Source: Rotaria socialis (lineage: Eukaryota; Rotifera; Eurotatoria; Philodinida; Philodinidae). Taken from it: DNA of 64,000 nucleotides. Numbering within the stretch: position 1 is the first letter of the stretch; every line of letters begins with the position of its first letter. Of the stretch, positions 22,724-35,804 are shown in pieces. The notes below the pieces were generated by a model. That model was not told the origin of the DNA. It worked only from the letters and a program-made list of their open reading frames with translations, and searched no databases. The DNA is taken from the NCBI GenBank assembly GCA_905331475.1, contig CAJNYU010002392.1, positions 103,465 to 167,464 of the forward strand, written 5' to 3'. A program made the position numbers and the translations under genes.

Positions 22724-24262
22724 ATGAGTTTCGTTGTGTGGATTAGTGTTGCTATTATCATATGGCTTCTTTTCAAAGCTCTCAATTCAACAGATGTTCC
22801 AAAAATTTCTGGCCTTCCAGAAGCCTCAGGTTGGCCAATTTTTGGAAGTCTATTGGAACTGGGAGAAAATCATTCTCTTGCACTGTTGAAAATGGCTAAA
22901 AGATTAGGTCCTGTGTTTCAAATTCGAATGGGAAATAAACGTATTGTTGTGGCAAATTCATTTGACTCTATTAGAGAATTATGGATCAGAAATCAATCCG
23001 CATTGATCAGTCGACCTATGCTGCATACATTTCATACTGTTGTTAGTAGTAGTCAGGGATTCACTATTGGAACATCTCCATGGGATGAATCGTGTAAACG
23101 ACGTCGTAAAGCAGCAGCAACAGCATTGAATAAACCTGCTGTACAAACGTACATGCCAATCATTGATACAGAATCATACTCAGCTATAAGTGAAATTTAT
23201 AAAGAATGCAAAGATGGACAAGTCGATATTAATATCATTCCTCATCTTCTTCGGTTTGCTCTGAATACATCGCTTATGCTTAATTATGGCACACGTTTTT
23301 CTTCGTCATTTGACAGCCTTCTCAAAGAAATTGTAGAAGTTGAAGCAGCAATTTCACGATTACGATCTACATCAAATAATTGGCAAGATTATATTCCACT
23401 TCTTCGACTGTTTCCAGCTAAATCCAAATCAGCTAACTCTTATCGAGTTCGTAGAGATCGGTATCTTGAATTTCTTTTAGATGGTCTAAAGAAAGATATT
23501 GCCAATGGCACAGATAAACCATGTATCACTGGTAATATTCTAAAAGATCCTTCAGCAAAATTGAATGAAGCTGAAATTAGAAGTATTTGCCTTACGATGG
23601 TAAGTGCTGGTCTTGACACAGTTCCAGCAAATATCATTTTTGCTATTGGTTATCTCTCATCAGCACATGGTCAAGAAATTCAAGAACGTGCATATCAAGA
23701 AATTCAAGAGACTTATCCGAATGATGATGCATGGGAAAAGTGTCTTGTTGAAGAACAAGTTCCATATGTCACTGCACTTTACAAAGAAATTCTTCGTTAT
23801 TTTACAGTTATTACAATGTGTCTACCTCGACGAAGTATCAGTGATATAAACTATAATGGAGTGATCATTCCTGCTGGAACATTGTTCTATATGAATGCAT
23901 TTGCCGGTGATTATGATGAAAATCATTATAAAGATCCATATACGTTCGATCCTGAACGATATTTAGCTGATGTTGATGGTACACCTCATTTTGCTTACGG
24001 AGCTGGAAGTAGAATGTGTTCTGGCTCACATCTAGCAAATCGAGAACTCTTTACATTTTTTATTCGATTTATTTCAGCATTTCGAATTCTTCCACCTAGA
24101 GATCCAAAAAATGCTGCAGTATTAGGCGCAATGGAAGCCAACAAATCTCACACTGGTCTTGTTGCAGAACCAAAGCCATTCAAATGTCGATTTGAGCCAA
24201 GAAACAAAAAACTATTAGAATCATGGTTTGAAACCAGTAGAAGAGAAGCAGACGATGATTAA
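22724..24262 (+). CDS. Cytochrome P450, CYP504-like (phenylacetate 2-hydroxylase type)
   Basis: Intronless, 512 aa. ATG 22724 was chosen because MSFVVWISVAIIIWLLFKAL is the usual N-terminal ER anchor; the longer frame from 22634 adds a charged, unlikely leader. All P450 landmarks are present: LPEASGWPIFGSLLELG near residue 28; WDESCKRRRKAAATALN (C-helix WxxxR equivalent); AGLDT in the I helix (about 295); KEILR (ExxR, Glu355/Arg358); DPERY; and the haem loop FAYGAGSRMCSG with Cys432. The strings SRPMLHTFHTVVSSSQGF and TIGTSPWDESCKRRRK resemble fungal CYP504 enzymes, which hydroxylate phenylacetate in the homogentisate route. The substrate is inferred from resemblance only. The lack of introns beside intron-rich neighbours, and the fungal likeness, suggest horizontal transfer. 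Confidence 0.9.
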   Translation: MSFVVWISVAIIIWLLFKALNSTDVPKISGLPEASGWPIFGSLLELGENHSLALLKMAKRLGPVFQIRMGNKRIVVANSFDSIRELWIRNQSALISRPMLHTFHTVVSSSQGFTIGTSPWDESCKRRRKAAATALNKPAVQTYMPIIDTESYSAISEIYKECKDGQVDINIIPHLLRFALNTSLMLNYGTRFSSSFDSLLKEIVEVEAAISRLRSTSNNWQDYIPLLRLFPAKSKSANSYRVRRDRYLEFLLDGLKKDIANGTDKPCITGNILKDPSAKLNEAEIRSICLTMVSAGLDTVPANIIFAIGYLSSAHGQEIQERAYQEIQETYPNDDAWEKCLVEEQVPYVTALYKEILRYFTVITMCLPRRSISDINYNGVIIPAGTLFYMNAFAGDYDENHYKDPYTFDPERYLADVDGTPHFAYGAGSRMCSGSHLANRELFTFFIRFISAFRILPPRDPKNAAVLGAMEANKSHTGLVAEPKPFKCRFEPRNKKLLESWFETSRREADDD

Positions 24263-27200
24263 TATTCAATGTGATACAGATAATGCTCGTTAAGCTCTAC
24301 ATGATGTGAATGATTAGTTGAAAAATCAATAGATATGATAGACAATATCCTGTTTTCATGCACAAGTTTAATTTAATTTTTTTCTCATGTTATTTTAGTA
24401 TAAATGGATCCCCATTAAAAATATATTTGAATGTTTAGACGACAACTCTCACCTATTACACTGATCACAAACTTCATTACTGAAGATTAATTTTTTGAAA
24501 TCTTAGGTTTCTATGTAAAATATTGATTTTGTCTTACACCCGATTGGATTCGTCTATGTCTATTAAAATAGAATAGCCAAAAATGTTATAGAAAGCGTAG
24601 ACAAGTTCAAGAGATTTAGGAATATCCATACAAATGATTTTATGAATAATAGCAGCGAAAAATATCCTATTAAATTTCATATTGAGTAAATACGAAAGTA
24701 AACTTGAAGATTATTGTGAGTCTATTTTTGCGATTTACAATTAAATATGAGCTAATCAGATTTTTCTGTAACATCAATGCTGGTTCGCTTCTTGAAAATA
24801 TATAATATTTTAATCATAGAATAATAAAATTTATCCTATACAAATGAATAAATCATCTAGCTAATATTTAGTGAAACGAGAGTCCAATGAGCCTTAAGCA
24901 TTTAGTGTTACACTGAGTTTTGTTACTGGAGTGGCAAATATTTTAAATTGTAGGAAAGATATCGGACTGCTGCGTCTATTGATAGGCAATGAACTCCTAG
25001 AAGAAAAACAGTGAAAAGGCAGAGGTATTTTCCTGTTTCTTCTTCTTCTGCTTTCTCATTTGTCTTTGCAATTGACTATCTAGCAAGTGGCTTCAATAGT
25101 AGACCAAAATCTTCCATTCAACTTTATTCATGCCATCATTTAGGTATATCTTCGCCGTTTATTCAAAGAATTAATTGAGTTTATAATGGAATTCAACAAA
25201 AACAGGTAATCCTAACAGCGATCCGCTAATCTTCTTTTCACTGATTTAACATAGGTTTATTTGATTTGCCATTCGTTAACACAAAAGTTGGTTTTAAAAG
25301 CAATTTTAGAGTTTTATCAAATATGCAATGTCTATTTGACGCTTTGTGCAATTTTTCATATTCTCATAGAATTATTACAGATAAACATAGATGTCGGGTT
25401 TTGAGGTAGCGAAGATAGATTAGCTGGTCATACTCGGAGTTTTTCTTCTTGGAGTAATTTTCCTATTTCATTCTTTCTACTGAAATGTAAAGATCAATAA
25501 CAAAAAAAGATCTTGTTCAATGCTGCTACTTGAGATTTGTTGATCGATAAAATAGATATGTTAATAACCATAGAAACAAACTCTAGTATGTCCGTTTTTT
25601 TATCAAATCGAATGTGATTCAAGTAAGAAAAGAAAGAAAAGAAAAAAAATTTGAATAACATTGTTAACCGACAAGTTAACTTGTTTGTAAAATAGAAACT
25701 CGACATTTAACATCGTTTTGAAGACCTTCACCTATACAAATAAAATCTTGTCTAGTTAAAATAAAGTATTTGTCATATTTTAGATGTTTTTTAAAGGTAT
25801 CTTATCTTATGTTGAATCATCATCGACGTAAGAAATTCTTCATGAATATAAAATCGCTTTTCAAATGATCCAGACTACAAGCATTTCAAATAATCCGAAC
25901 TGGTAGATCAAAATATTTTCTCTCCTTCGACAGTAAATAAAATAGATTTTTTTTTCTAAACGACAGATAGAAAACTAATCTAGATAATCGACACTAATTA
26001 TCATAATCTTAAATATCATCTTCAGTGAACTTATTTTTATTAATTATTTCTCGAAAACATTTGTCTCGATTTCAACTTTTGATACAATCATTTGTCAATA
26101 GAATTTAGAATCGTAACAAAATTCATATATTTTTCAATTAGGAAAATAAAAGTTCGAATAATAGTTAATAATGACTAGATATTTTCTTTTTTTAGTAAGA
26201 TATCAGCAACATCGATAGATTTCTACAAGCTTTTGAAGATCCATAGATCTAAAATATCCAGTAAAAATTATAGTAGCTTTAAAAGCATATACTCTCACTA
26301 GTTCGCAAGTATATGGCATATTTTAAACGCTTCAATATAATTTTAACAAAGACATTTTTTGCATTCTCCTTATTTTGCAGATGATGTTTGTTGAGAAAAC
26401 CTTCTTCTTTTAAATTGCCAGTAAAGCAGTCATACTTTGAGATTTTCCTTATTAGAATCTAGTTTACATACAAAGTAAATACGATTTTTGGCATCAGCAT
26501 AAACACTCGAATTCTACAGTTTAGATTTAATTAAAAAATATTTCATTTTAACATTGACTTTTGATGAAAAATATTTTTCATAAAATCGAAATTTTTCAGC
26601 ACATCTATTTTTGTTGATGTCAGAAAATGCATTTATTATGTATGCACGTTAATTTTCGACGAAAGGAATGTTGAAATGGGACTATTTAGCCAGCGGTTCA
26701 AACGAAGTATTTTTCATAATGAAACTTAAATAGAAAACAATAAATAATTCTTTCATTTGTTTTACAGTGAATGCAAAGACGAAGAAAATATTTCATTGAT
26801 TACCAAAACTAGTTACGTTGAATGAGTTTTTATAGAGCTATTCAGTTCAATTTACTATTTAGATTTTCTAAATAGAACTTATCAAGTTGCACTCAAGCTT
26901 ATTAAAATATTACAATAGATTTATTTTCTCTCGAGTTTTGAATTTGCTCGTATTTTATACTATAATTTATTTCGTGGGTAATGTATTTTAAATAAAAAAT
27001 CTTACTTGACACAAGTATCTCCAACAGATAGCTAGACATTTCCATGAATTGAATTTCTTACTAGAATTATATCTATAAATGGAACAAAAACGAAATACTC
27101 TTTTTTTTTTCTCTGCAATGTTTTGAATATTAATATTCTAAAATGCTTACTGATTTTTATTGAAAACCTTTGTACTCGTGTGTTGGCATAGTTTGATTTA

Positions 27201-27463
27201 TTTCTTCTCGTTGAAAAAATTCGTTTTTTACCCAGGGTTCTTCAATATGAGCTTAACATTTGAATATTTCCATCATAATATTTGTGAAATAATTCTGTTG
27301 GACAAATAATGTTTCTATTTGAATATGCATAGTAACGAAGATGAAAAAAAGAATGAGCCCCCTGAATTAATTTAATTTTGTTGAGTATTGTGCGAAGCCG
27401 TATTTCATTTCTTTGTTCTACGCGCACATTCATGCAACATAAAACAACGAGAGAAAACAAAAC
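24263..27463. other. Intergenic, no supported gene
   Basis: About 3.2 kb of AT-rich DNA. The ORFs present (25494-25706 and 27242-27460, both minus) lack any domain, splice or composition support. Confidence 0.5.
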
Positions 27464-30400
27464 ATGAAATCATCTTCATTTCGCGATGTAGATCTTTTGT
27501 TTCTTACTTTACACGAAACTAGTGTACAATGTTCCCAAAACGGTCTTATGAGGTATGTTTAAAAAACAATGGAGCCAACTGTTTTATTTGAATTAAAGTT
27601 TTTCTTAAACAAAATTCTTTTTATTGCCTCTTTTGAGATATCAAATGAGTCGCGACCTTTATTTTTACGACCAATATACTGGTGCGTCTCATGTTGGCGG
27701 TGTACATAGATATAAGCGACATCCAGAAGAATTAAATCAAGCGTTACATCATGTTCGAGTAGCTTTAGCTGCAGAAGATGATCAACCAGCTAAAACAGAA
27801 ACAGCAACGCCAGCAAGTACTATTAACCATACACCTACTCCAGTTAAACAACAACTTGGCAGACAGACAAATGAAGTTCTTTTGAGCACAATTCAACGGA
27901 AATTAAAAGCACCCATAATTCCCGATGCATTGTTTAAAGATTTGGATTCATTATTTATACGATTTGAAGATAAATCTAAAACAGCTGTATCGTCATCGAC
28001 ATCGAAAATGCCATCATCAATAGCTCCGAAATCTGCTCAATCAAATCTTCCTGATAATGAACAAGATCCCGATGCCATGCAGATCCAAGAAGCCGATGAT
28101 GAAGATGAATTAATGGCTGCAACATCCAATGCACCTAAAGTCTCTTTACCAGCCTCGCTAATTATTGGATTACATTCCACATGGGCTGATCTTATTGAGG
28201 ATACTGAATATAAATATAAAGTTTGTTTTTGAAATCATTTTTTTTAGCAAAGCTAAAATAACATATTCATTTTTGTTTCCGTTGATAGACTTGGCAAACA
28301 AAAGCTGGTGAAGATAATTGGCGTCGGTATGTTGAACGAAAACGTATAGAACAAGCCAATGCTGAAAAACATCGAGCATTGATGGCAAGTAAACAAGGCA
28401 ATAGTCGTCGAGCTAACTCTCGTATGAGTGCGAATTCTGCCGTCAATGTTGCTCGTCAACAACCATCACTCGCATTAAATCCTCCTGTGCGTACTATTCG
28501 TTCACTATCACGTGTATCATTTTTAAGTACAAATAATATGTCACCATCAGATTATACTAAAGTACTTAAGCCGATTCATCAAGGTAGTTTAGAAAGTTTA
28601 ACTGAATCAATTAAAAGTGGTATTCGTATTGAATTTAAATTGTCAACACAAATTGATCAATCAAAACAACAGCAACAATCACAAATACAAGCTTTAAATG
28701 AACAAAAAGGTACGCTGTGTATTGTTATTTTACAATCTAAGGAAATATTCTTCTATTAAGGTGTCATGTTTGACGTGCCGAAGCCAATTGTTGATGTACA
28801 CGAAGATATTATTGCATTAACTCAAACAAGATGTAAACGTCTTTTAGCTGAAACAAAACAAAGAATGTTTGTTTGTTTGCTTGTTTTTTGTTTATGAATC
28901 GTTTTGTTTTTTCTATTTTCATCAATAGACTTGCAACAGTGCCAGATTCAACTATACAAAATCCTAAAATGTGTAAAATTTGGTTTTATGGTGACAATCA
29001 TCTTGTTCGAAATAAAGCGAATTTATTAACTTTAAATGAAACAGCTCGTTTGTTATATTTTATTTAATGAACATACAGAAAATAAGATTTTGCTTCTTTA
29101 AATTATAGGACGGCAAAGGTCAAAATTTATCTTTTCAATATTACGAAAGGAAATTCCTGAAAAATTTCACATTGAAATTGAAATACCACAAATAAAAAAT
29201 AAATGTTACTTAGAAATGCTTGATGGTTCATCACAAATTTAGTAAGTCAGAAAATAATATTTGCATTCAATGCTTGTGTATCGCAATGTTAGGCAGATGA
29301 ACTTTGTTATGGTGGAATGACATTCATCACAATGTTTTCTTTTCATTTCCAAATGCTATTTTTTAAAGGGAAACTAAGCAAAACTTTAGGTTAAAAAAAA
29401 GTATAAGGAAACCCTATAAGAATTAAAATACAAAAGAAAAAGAAAGAGAAAAAGAAAATGTTACATTTGCATACCTTCAATATTTATTCTTCTTTCTTTT
29501 ATTTGAATTTTCATAAGATTAGAGTAGAAATTGTGCATGTACTTTGAAAAATATTTATTGATGACGAATAAAAATCGATATGAATAAAGATATATTGTCA
29601 ATATAAATATTAAATCAGCAATATCAATCATTCAAAGTTTAGTTCAGAAAATAAATAAATATGATGAACAGAGTCAGTAAAAAACTTCGATGTCCTGATT
29701 GCTTAGAAATGATTATCCAATACTCTTATTTATGCTTTTTAAAGAGTCGACATCAGATGAAAACTAGTCTTCTAGCGATAAAATGTAGATTTCTGTGTTG
29801 ATATCAAATAAACATTTGTGTGTACAATATTTTACTCTTATTTGATTTTTTTTTCTTCATCAATCAAACTATATTTTTCAAAACGTATGGATTATGTTTA
29901 TCCGAACTGTATCTATATGTAAAATATTGAAATACATAAGCACATTTTTTAAGTGTTGTAAATCTATTTTTGTTCAGATTCGTGAATTTGACACTCATCA
30001 TCCAATAATGAGAAGCCATATGTGTAGAGTTCTTGGGCCAATTGTAAAAGAAAATATCACGATGATTCGAATAACGAATAGATTTAAGTTAATTTACTGA
30101 AATGAATTGAAATTTTTCAATATAAAGAAAAGAAAACTTGCATATTAGAAATAATTTTATATCACGTTGAACGCATTCTAATAGAAAGATTTGATTTAGG
30201 AAAAAGTAAAAAGTATATAAAAAAATATCAAGTAAAAAAACAGCTTTTCGATAATTTTCGCATGGATATGAGAAGCAGAGAAGCTGTCTTTAATATTTTC
30301 TGATAAACTCTTTAATTTATTTTTCTTTTTAGTTATCCATCTGGTCGTTTAGCTGTCATACGTGTGCGTTCACCTAATCCGATTGTATTATTTTATGATG

Positions 30401-32944
30401 ATACTGATTCTCCAGATCATCAGTATCTCGGTGCTGTAACATCTAACGGTAGTGTTCTTGTAATGCAACCAAATCTTCATGCTCGTTTTGTAACTGATAA
30501 TCAACATGAGCGTGGTTATTTATGTAATGGTAAAGTAGGCATGATTGAAAAACAACTTCAATGGCATTCAAATAATTATGGAGCGCCGTCAGCTTCATGC
30601 GGTGACCCTACAACGAATGATGACGATGATGCTCTTCCAGCATTACTTGAAAGTACTGTTCAATTACAATTAAATCCTTATATGCAACTTGAATATGCGA
30701 ATCCATCAAATATTCGTTTTGCATTTGCTTGTCAAAAAGAAGAATTCAAATTTCAATTAGGTATTCATGTATCAATGCAAACAACAGCAACGACGCCAGC
30801 TGAAAGACCTATTGGTTCACCGAAAAAGAGTTCTACGGACAAACGAATGCAATCCAAACCTAAATTGCCAATGATTCCATCGAATTGGAATCCATCAACA
30901 GGTGCTACAGAAAAACAACAAATGCAAGTCGAACGATTATTAGATGGGCAAGTTAATGTGAGAGAACTGCCAATGATTAAAGAATTAACTAGTTTAAGAA
31001 AACGCATTAGAAATATTTGTAATGAATGGCTTAAACTCTGTCGAAAAACATTAGGTAAAAGAGAAAATCAAAACTTCTTCAATTCTTTTTTTCGCTATGA
31101 AATATTTTCAATTTTTGAAAATCTTTTCATGTTATTTTCTCTTTCATCTTAGACGAATTAATCTATATTTAAATTTGAAAAAACATGTTTGTAATCTAGC
31201 CATGATTAACTTTAGAGAAAACGAAAACATTAGGTTTTACTATTTCATTTCTTTAATAAAGATAATTTTTTATCCCGAACCTTTTTATTGCGAACCTCTC
31301 GTAATGCATTTAATTTTCACCTTAGTATTTCTAACGATGCAATTTTCTATCATTAAGGTGTTATGGATATTGATGCATATTGTTTACCTGATTGGCCACC
31401 AATATCAACACATTTAATAGCTCCCACTACTAAATCTCATGCAAGTAAGAGTGCAAAACAACCAAGACACGTGACAATAGTAACCAAAAATGAGTCAATA
31501 AATAATGAATTTCTTCAACCAAGTGAAAGAGAACTAATCACACGAACGCACTCCGCAAAAAGAGCTCGACGTAAGATAGTTTTCTTTCTCAACGAACTTA
31601 TTCATTGATATTTTTTTAGCGAATATTATTGAAAATTCGATTATGCAATTTATGCCTCGTTCGAATAGTGGAAAAAATATGAAACAAAAATTTTATTCAA
31701 AAAAAAAACGTCCATCTACAACTCTGCCTTCTATCAAGTAAGTTCAAATTTCTCTGGTGGCGCATGTATCAGAACGTAGAATTCTAGATCAAACATCCTA
31801 TCTCTAATTCAAACATATTTTACAATTGTTGACATTCGTTGAATTTACTCATTCTTATTTTGTCGAGATTTATTTTCATGAATATCACCAGTTTCATATT
31901 TGAAACAGAAAAAAAAAATAATCTACATAAGGTAGCAAATTTTCTAGAAAAATAGTCTAGAATCTTTACTGTGATGGTGTCATCATATGTAGCCTTTGAA
32001 AAATGCTTCAGAAATATTTAATAGTATCTTTGGTTTAGATATAGTAGACAACGATCTGATATTTCTATAAATGTCTCCCTATTAAAAAGTAATGAAAAAA
32101 GATTTCTGCAAGATGCCTCATCGCAAATAGAATTCATTTTATGATGCTGAAAATAGATTGACTTGTTGAAAATTAATATCAATAAATTCTTTTTAAAAAT
32201 CTATTTAGAGTGCCTGGTACACTATCTACTAATGAAGAACTTACATCACCTCGTATCGGAATTTCCGCTGAACTTGTATTTGCATGTCCTAATGTATTTC
32301 GTCAACGTCTCATTCAAGATGGTCCAACATCAACAATATTACATGATACTTGTATTTGTCGTGCTGATCATATTCCAATAATTCATGATCTTGAATTCGA
32401 TTCCTTTATTGAATCAACAGGCCAAATCAATCCTAAACAATTAATTGTAATTGGCATAATAAATTCAAATCTTCGTCTGACTGAATATGATCAAAGTCAA
32501 CAATCAAATGAATTATATGAAATTCTTCAAACATTACATCAACATCTTAACTATGGTCGTAGTCAAATATCTATTTGTCGTTTATCAACAAATGACGATT
32601 ATCGATGTTTAATATACGATTTAGCTGGGGCGACAAAACAAAGTTCATTATATGGACCATTACTTGTTCGACGTCATCATGTTCAACCAGGTTTTGTTCT
32701 TATTTATCAACATGGGCAAGTTATTTTTGGTGATTCAATTTTTAATGGCTATGGAAGAAATGCACAAGACTTAAAAAAACAATTACATCGTATGAGACAA
32801 CAACAGATTGCTTTACCCGAGGAATTTAAATTCATGTTCGTATTCTTAAAAAAAAATCACAATTTGGTTTTTGTTTCATGTCTATGATATTTATTTAGAT
32901 CTGACCATAGGCGAACAAATTCCACAATTCTAAAATCAATATAA
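27464..32944 (+). CDS. FAM194-domain protein (ERICH6/C3orf20-like)
   Basis: Eleven exons: 27464-27552, 27638-28220, 28289-28709, 28761-28866, 28929-29047, 29109-29241, 30333-31054, 31358-31570, 31620-31737, 32209-32835, 32899-32944. All have GT/AG ends and matching phases, giving 1058 aa. Most introns are 50-85 bp; two are long (1091 and 471 bp). The N-terminal half is polar with acidic tracts (QEADDEDE). Residues about 484-640 (YYPSGRLAVIRVRSPNPIVL, then QYLGAVTSNGSVLVMQPN and YMQLEYANPSNIRFAFACQ) match the FAM194 domain of ERICH6/C3orf20 proteins. The last large exon carries FACPNVFRQRL, PIIHDLEFDSFI and GPLLVRRHHVQPGFVLIY, resembling the C-terminal part of C3orf20. Function is not established; relatives are mainly testis or ciliated-cell proteins in vertebrates. 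The ends (exons 1 and 11) are the least certain. Confidence 0.82.
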
Positions 32945-33845
32945 AAATATTTTTTTAAACTTTTTTACTTATTTTTAATAAATCTTATTTGCATGGATTT
33001 TATATATTTCTAAAATTTGATATTTTCTAATATGAATTTATTTTTGTGTGATATGGAACAATAATCAATTGACTCCTTTTCTTCTTTGATAAAAGATACG
33101 ATCTCGTAATATACTAAACGGATTTATTGAGATTTTGGAGATGGCTTCCTGTTTTTAGGTTTTTATCAATTCTCGTTACCTAGATATTTATTTCTATCAC
33201 CAACCGGGAAGATAAATACGAGAAATGAAAACATTCTCTTCGACTTTTTTTCTTCCTTATTAAGAAACGGATACTATAACTGATTAAAAACATCTCAGAT
33301 ATACTCCATTGAAGATCAATTATTATTTTTTTATTCTCATCGAGTTAACCAATATCTTGGTGTGAAACGTTTTTTTGGTGTAAAACAAGAAATTATTTGG
33401 ATTAGCCAATGTCGGATATAGCATTATTGAAAAATACATTATACATTGATGAGTAAGAATATTAGTGTGATTGAGTGAAATCAAAGTAAACATCCTCACA
33501 TATTAACAACTATAAATTTTATATTCTCTGTAAACATTTAAGAATTTCATTAGTTTATGAAATAGACGAAAACTCGCAACTGGACTGATATTCACATATG
33601 CTATTTCGTCGATATGTCGTTCGTTAGTTCACATAACTCTTTTTATTTCTAGCAAGAAAAAAACGTGTTTGATATCTTTCCAAATGAAAAGTTAATAGAG
33701 TATACTCCATCGTTTATTTTTTAATTGTCTCGATTATACGAATCTTTTTTTATTTCAGTTGAAATTTGCCAAAAACACGAGAAATCAGTGTACAGTGAAA
33801 GTATGTTTGTGTTTCGTTGAAAAAGAAAGCAAATACAACACTTGG
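32945..33845. other. Intergenic between convergent genes
   Basis: Shared 3' flank of the FAM194 gene (+) and the ATP-grasp gene (-). AT-rich; no ORF worth calling. Confidence 0.55.
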
Positions 33846-35804
33846 TTAATATTCAACAAGACCACTTGGAAGAATCTTCATGGCAGTGCTTTTAACAAGT
33901 TCGATTACTTTTTTGCGATGTTGACGCCTGTTTAAATGGTTTTTTTCTCCATTTTCATCAAGTTGCACTAAGAATTTTGGATGAATAAGAAGTTGAAATT
34001 TAAGAGTATCACCGTGGTCGCTACTTTTACCAAAATATCCAAAAGGCGATGAAAACGTATATATTCCGTAGTCTTTTGATAATTGAGCACATATATGAGT
34101 ATAGGTCTGAAATAATTCTAAATTATTCATTTTGCCATCTAGTCCTAGATCACTCATATGCAAAGTCACTTTTGTCTCGTAGTTTGGCATGCCGAAGATA
34201 ATCAGTGTCTCAGGGGATGATCGTCCGCCGCGACGTATATTCCAATCACGTTGCTTTAGTTGAGCATCTTTCGTAATAAACAAATCACCGGCATAGATTC
34301 CATTCCTATAACCGAATTCGGTGGCTTCCAAGTCCACCATCTGTGAATAGATCCGAAACATTTTCGACCAACTTGCCAACGAATCATGCATGCCAGTCGG
34401 CAACGATGAAGTCCACTGTGAAATAAAAGAGAAATGTGAATATAACATGAAAAATGAAATTCCATATTCAAAGTTACTTGTTCAATGTATGCTCCGTTTT
34501 CTGTTCCACAAAGATTAATCGATGTAGGGAAAAATGTTCCACTAAGAACAAAACCACAAACGGTATAATCCGCATCAATATCACCTGGTCGCTTTTCTGG
34601 CTCGATCAATTCTTCTACTACAGCCATCTCTGGTAGCAATTCATCAGTAATAGTAGCTCGAATGTATTGCTGCAAATAGACCAAACGTTCTTGTTGATCT
34701 TTCTCAAGATCGTAGATAATTGAATGTACACTTGGACTCATAGACGACCAACCACCTGCACCACTGGAGCTTAATTTAACGAACGCGGATAAATTGAACC
34801 TATGTTTTAATTGATTAATTGCTTCTATGATAGCTTGAGCAAAGATCTAGAAGAAGAAGAGAATCACATAGGATTGTTTTCTTTCATATGGAAATAATAA
34901 AAAGCAATCATTTTCAACTAATTTCTTGATCGCATATAAGTACCTCTATATTACGTGGAGAGTTGACCGTCTCATAAATATTGGGACGTTTGATTACGTT
35001 TGTATATTCTTCATAAGTGTTGATTAACGAACCATCTACTGAAACTGCTATCAGTCGTGGCAAATCTGCGAATCCCTTTGATTTTAGAAAAAAATGATGC
35101 CGAGCTTTATCATTATTCGATATGTCCGGTAACGATAAGCGATCGGAATATTTTTGGAGTTCACTCCGATGTAATTCAGTCATATCGTATGGAAAAACAA
35201 ATGATTGCTGAACATCTTTTGTAATTATTTCCATATTTCGTTTTAACATATCAATATGGTATTTTGGATATAAGGCTTTAGATGTTTGTTGAGCAAATTC
35301 TTCGCATAGAGTTTTATATTGTTCTGGTTTATCTTGAAATAATTGAATCAATTCAATAAGATTACCATTCAAATGTTCGTATAGAATTTCAATGCGTATT
35401 ACTCGTTGCAAATGTTGTTCAATAAGGTATTTCAGTTTTAAATAAGCATGCAATTCAACAGAGTTCGGTGGTGCATAAACGAGAATACGACCACCCAATC
35501 GAAATCCAGTTGATAGCCAAAGAGCAGGAAGAAGTGAACGATCGAACCCTCGAAAATTGGCAAAACTATCAGATCTCAATGAGAGTATTTGTATGGTGAT
35601 ATCATCGAAAATAATCAGTTGTTCTGCATTATTAAAGGTACAAGCAATACGACGTGCTAGTTCCACTCTATAGTCGAGATCACCTGAATGTTCAGTACCC
35701 CAAGTAGCCAGTGCATTGTTGGAAAGAGTAGACAATTGACGTTCATGGAAATTTATATTCGCACTGCATTTTAGAACATCAGCGTCAGCTCGTAACGTTG
35801 CCAT
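33846..35804 (-). CDS. ATP-grasp-like carboxylate-amine ligase, PGM1-like
   Basis: Three exons (minus): 35804-34944, 34846-34478, 34415-33846; introns 97 and 62 bp, all phase 0; 599 aa. The frame extends 40 codons upstream to ATG 35924, but MATLRADADV at 35804 is preferred. The N-terminal 200 residues contain GFRLGGRILVYAPPN and FPYDMTELHR, like the pre-ATP-grasp segment of peptide ligases. The catalytic part shows SAFVKLSSSGAGGW (about 308-321, the Lys strand and glycine loop), VVEELIEPEKRPGD (nucleotide/metal region) and DWNIRRGGRSSP (about 467-478), an acidic-Asn-Arg-GG motif equivalent to the E-x-N-x-R-x-GG block of PGM1-type enzymes. Family members ligate amino acids or peptides using ATP. 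The substrate is unknown, and assignment rests on motif pattern, not alignment. Bacterial ancestry is possible. Confidence 0.55.

Noticed and set aside
29242..30332. 68-codon ORF in the large intron of the FAM194 gene (29894-30100)
   Set aside because: No domain support, and no phase-compatible splice sites give a better gene model.
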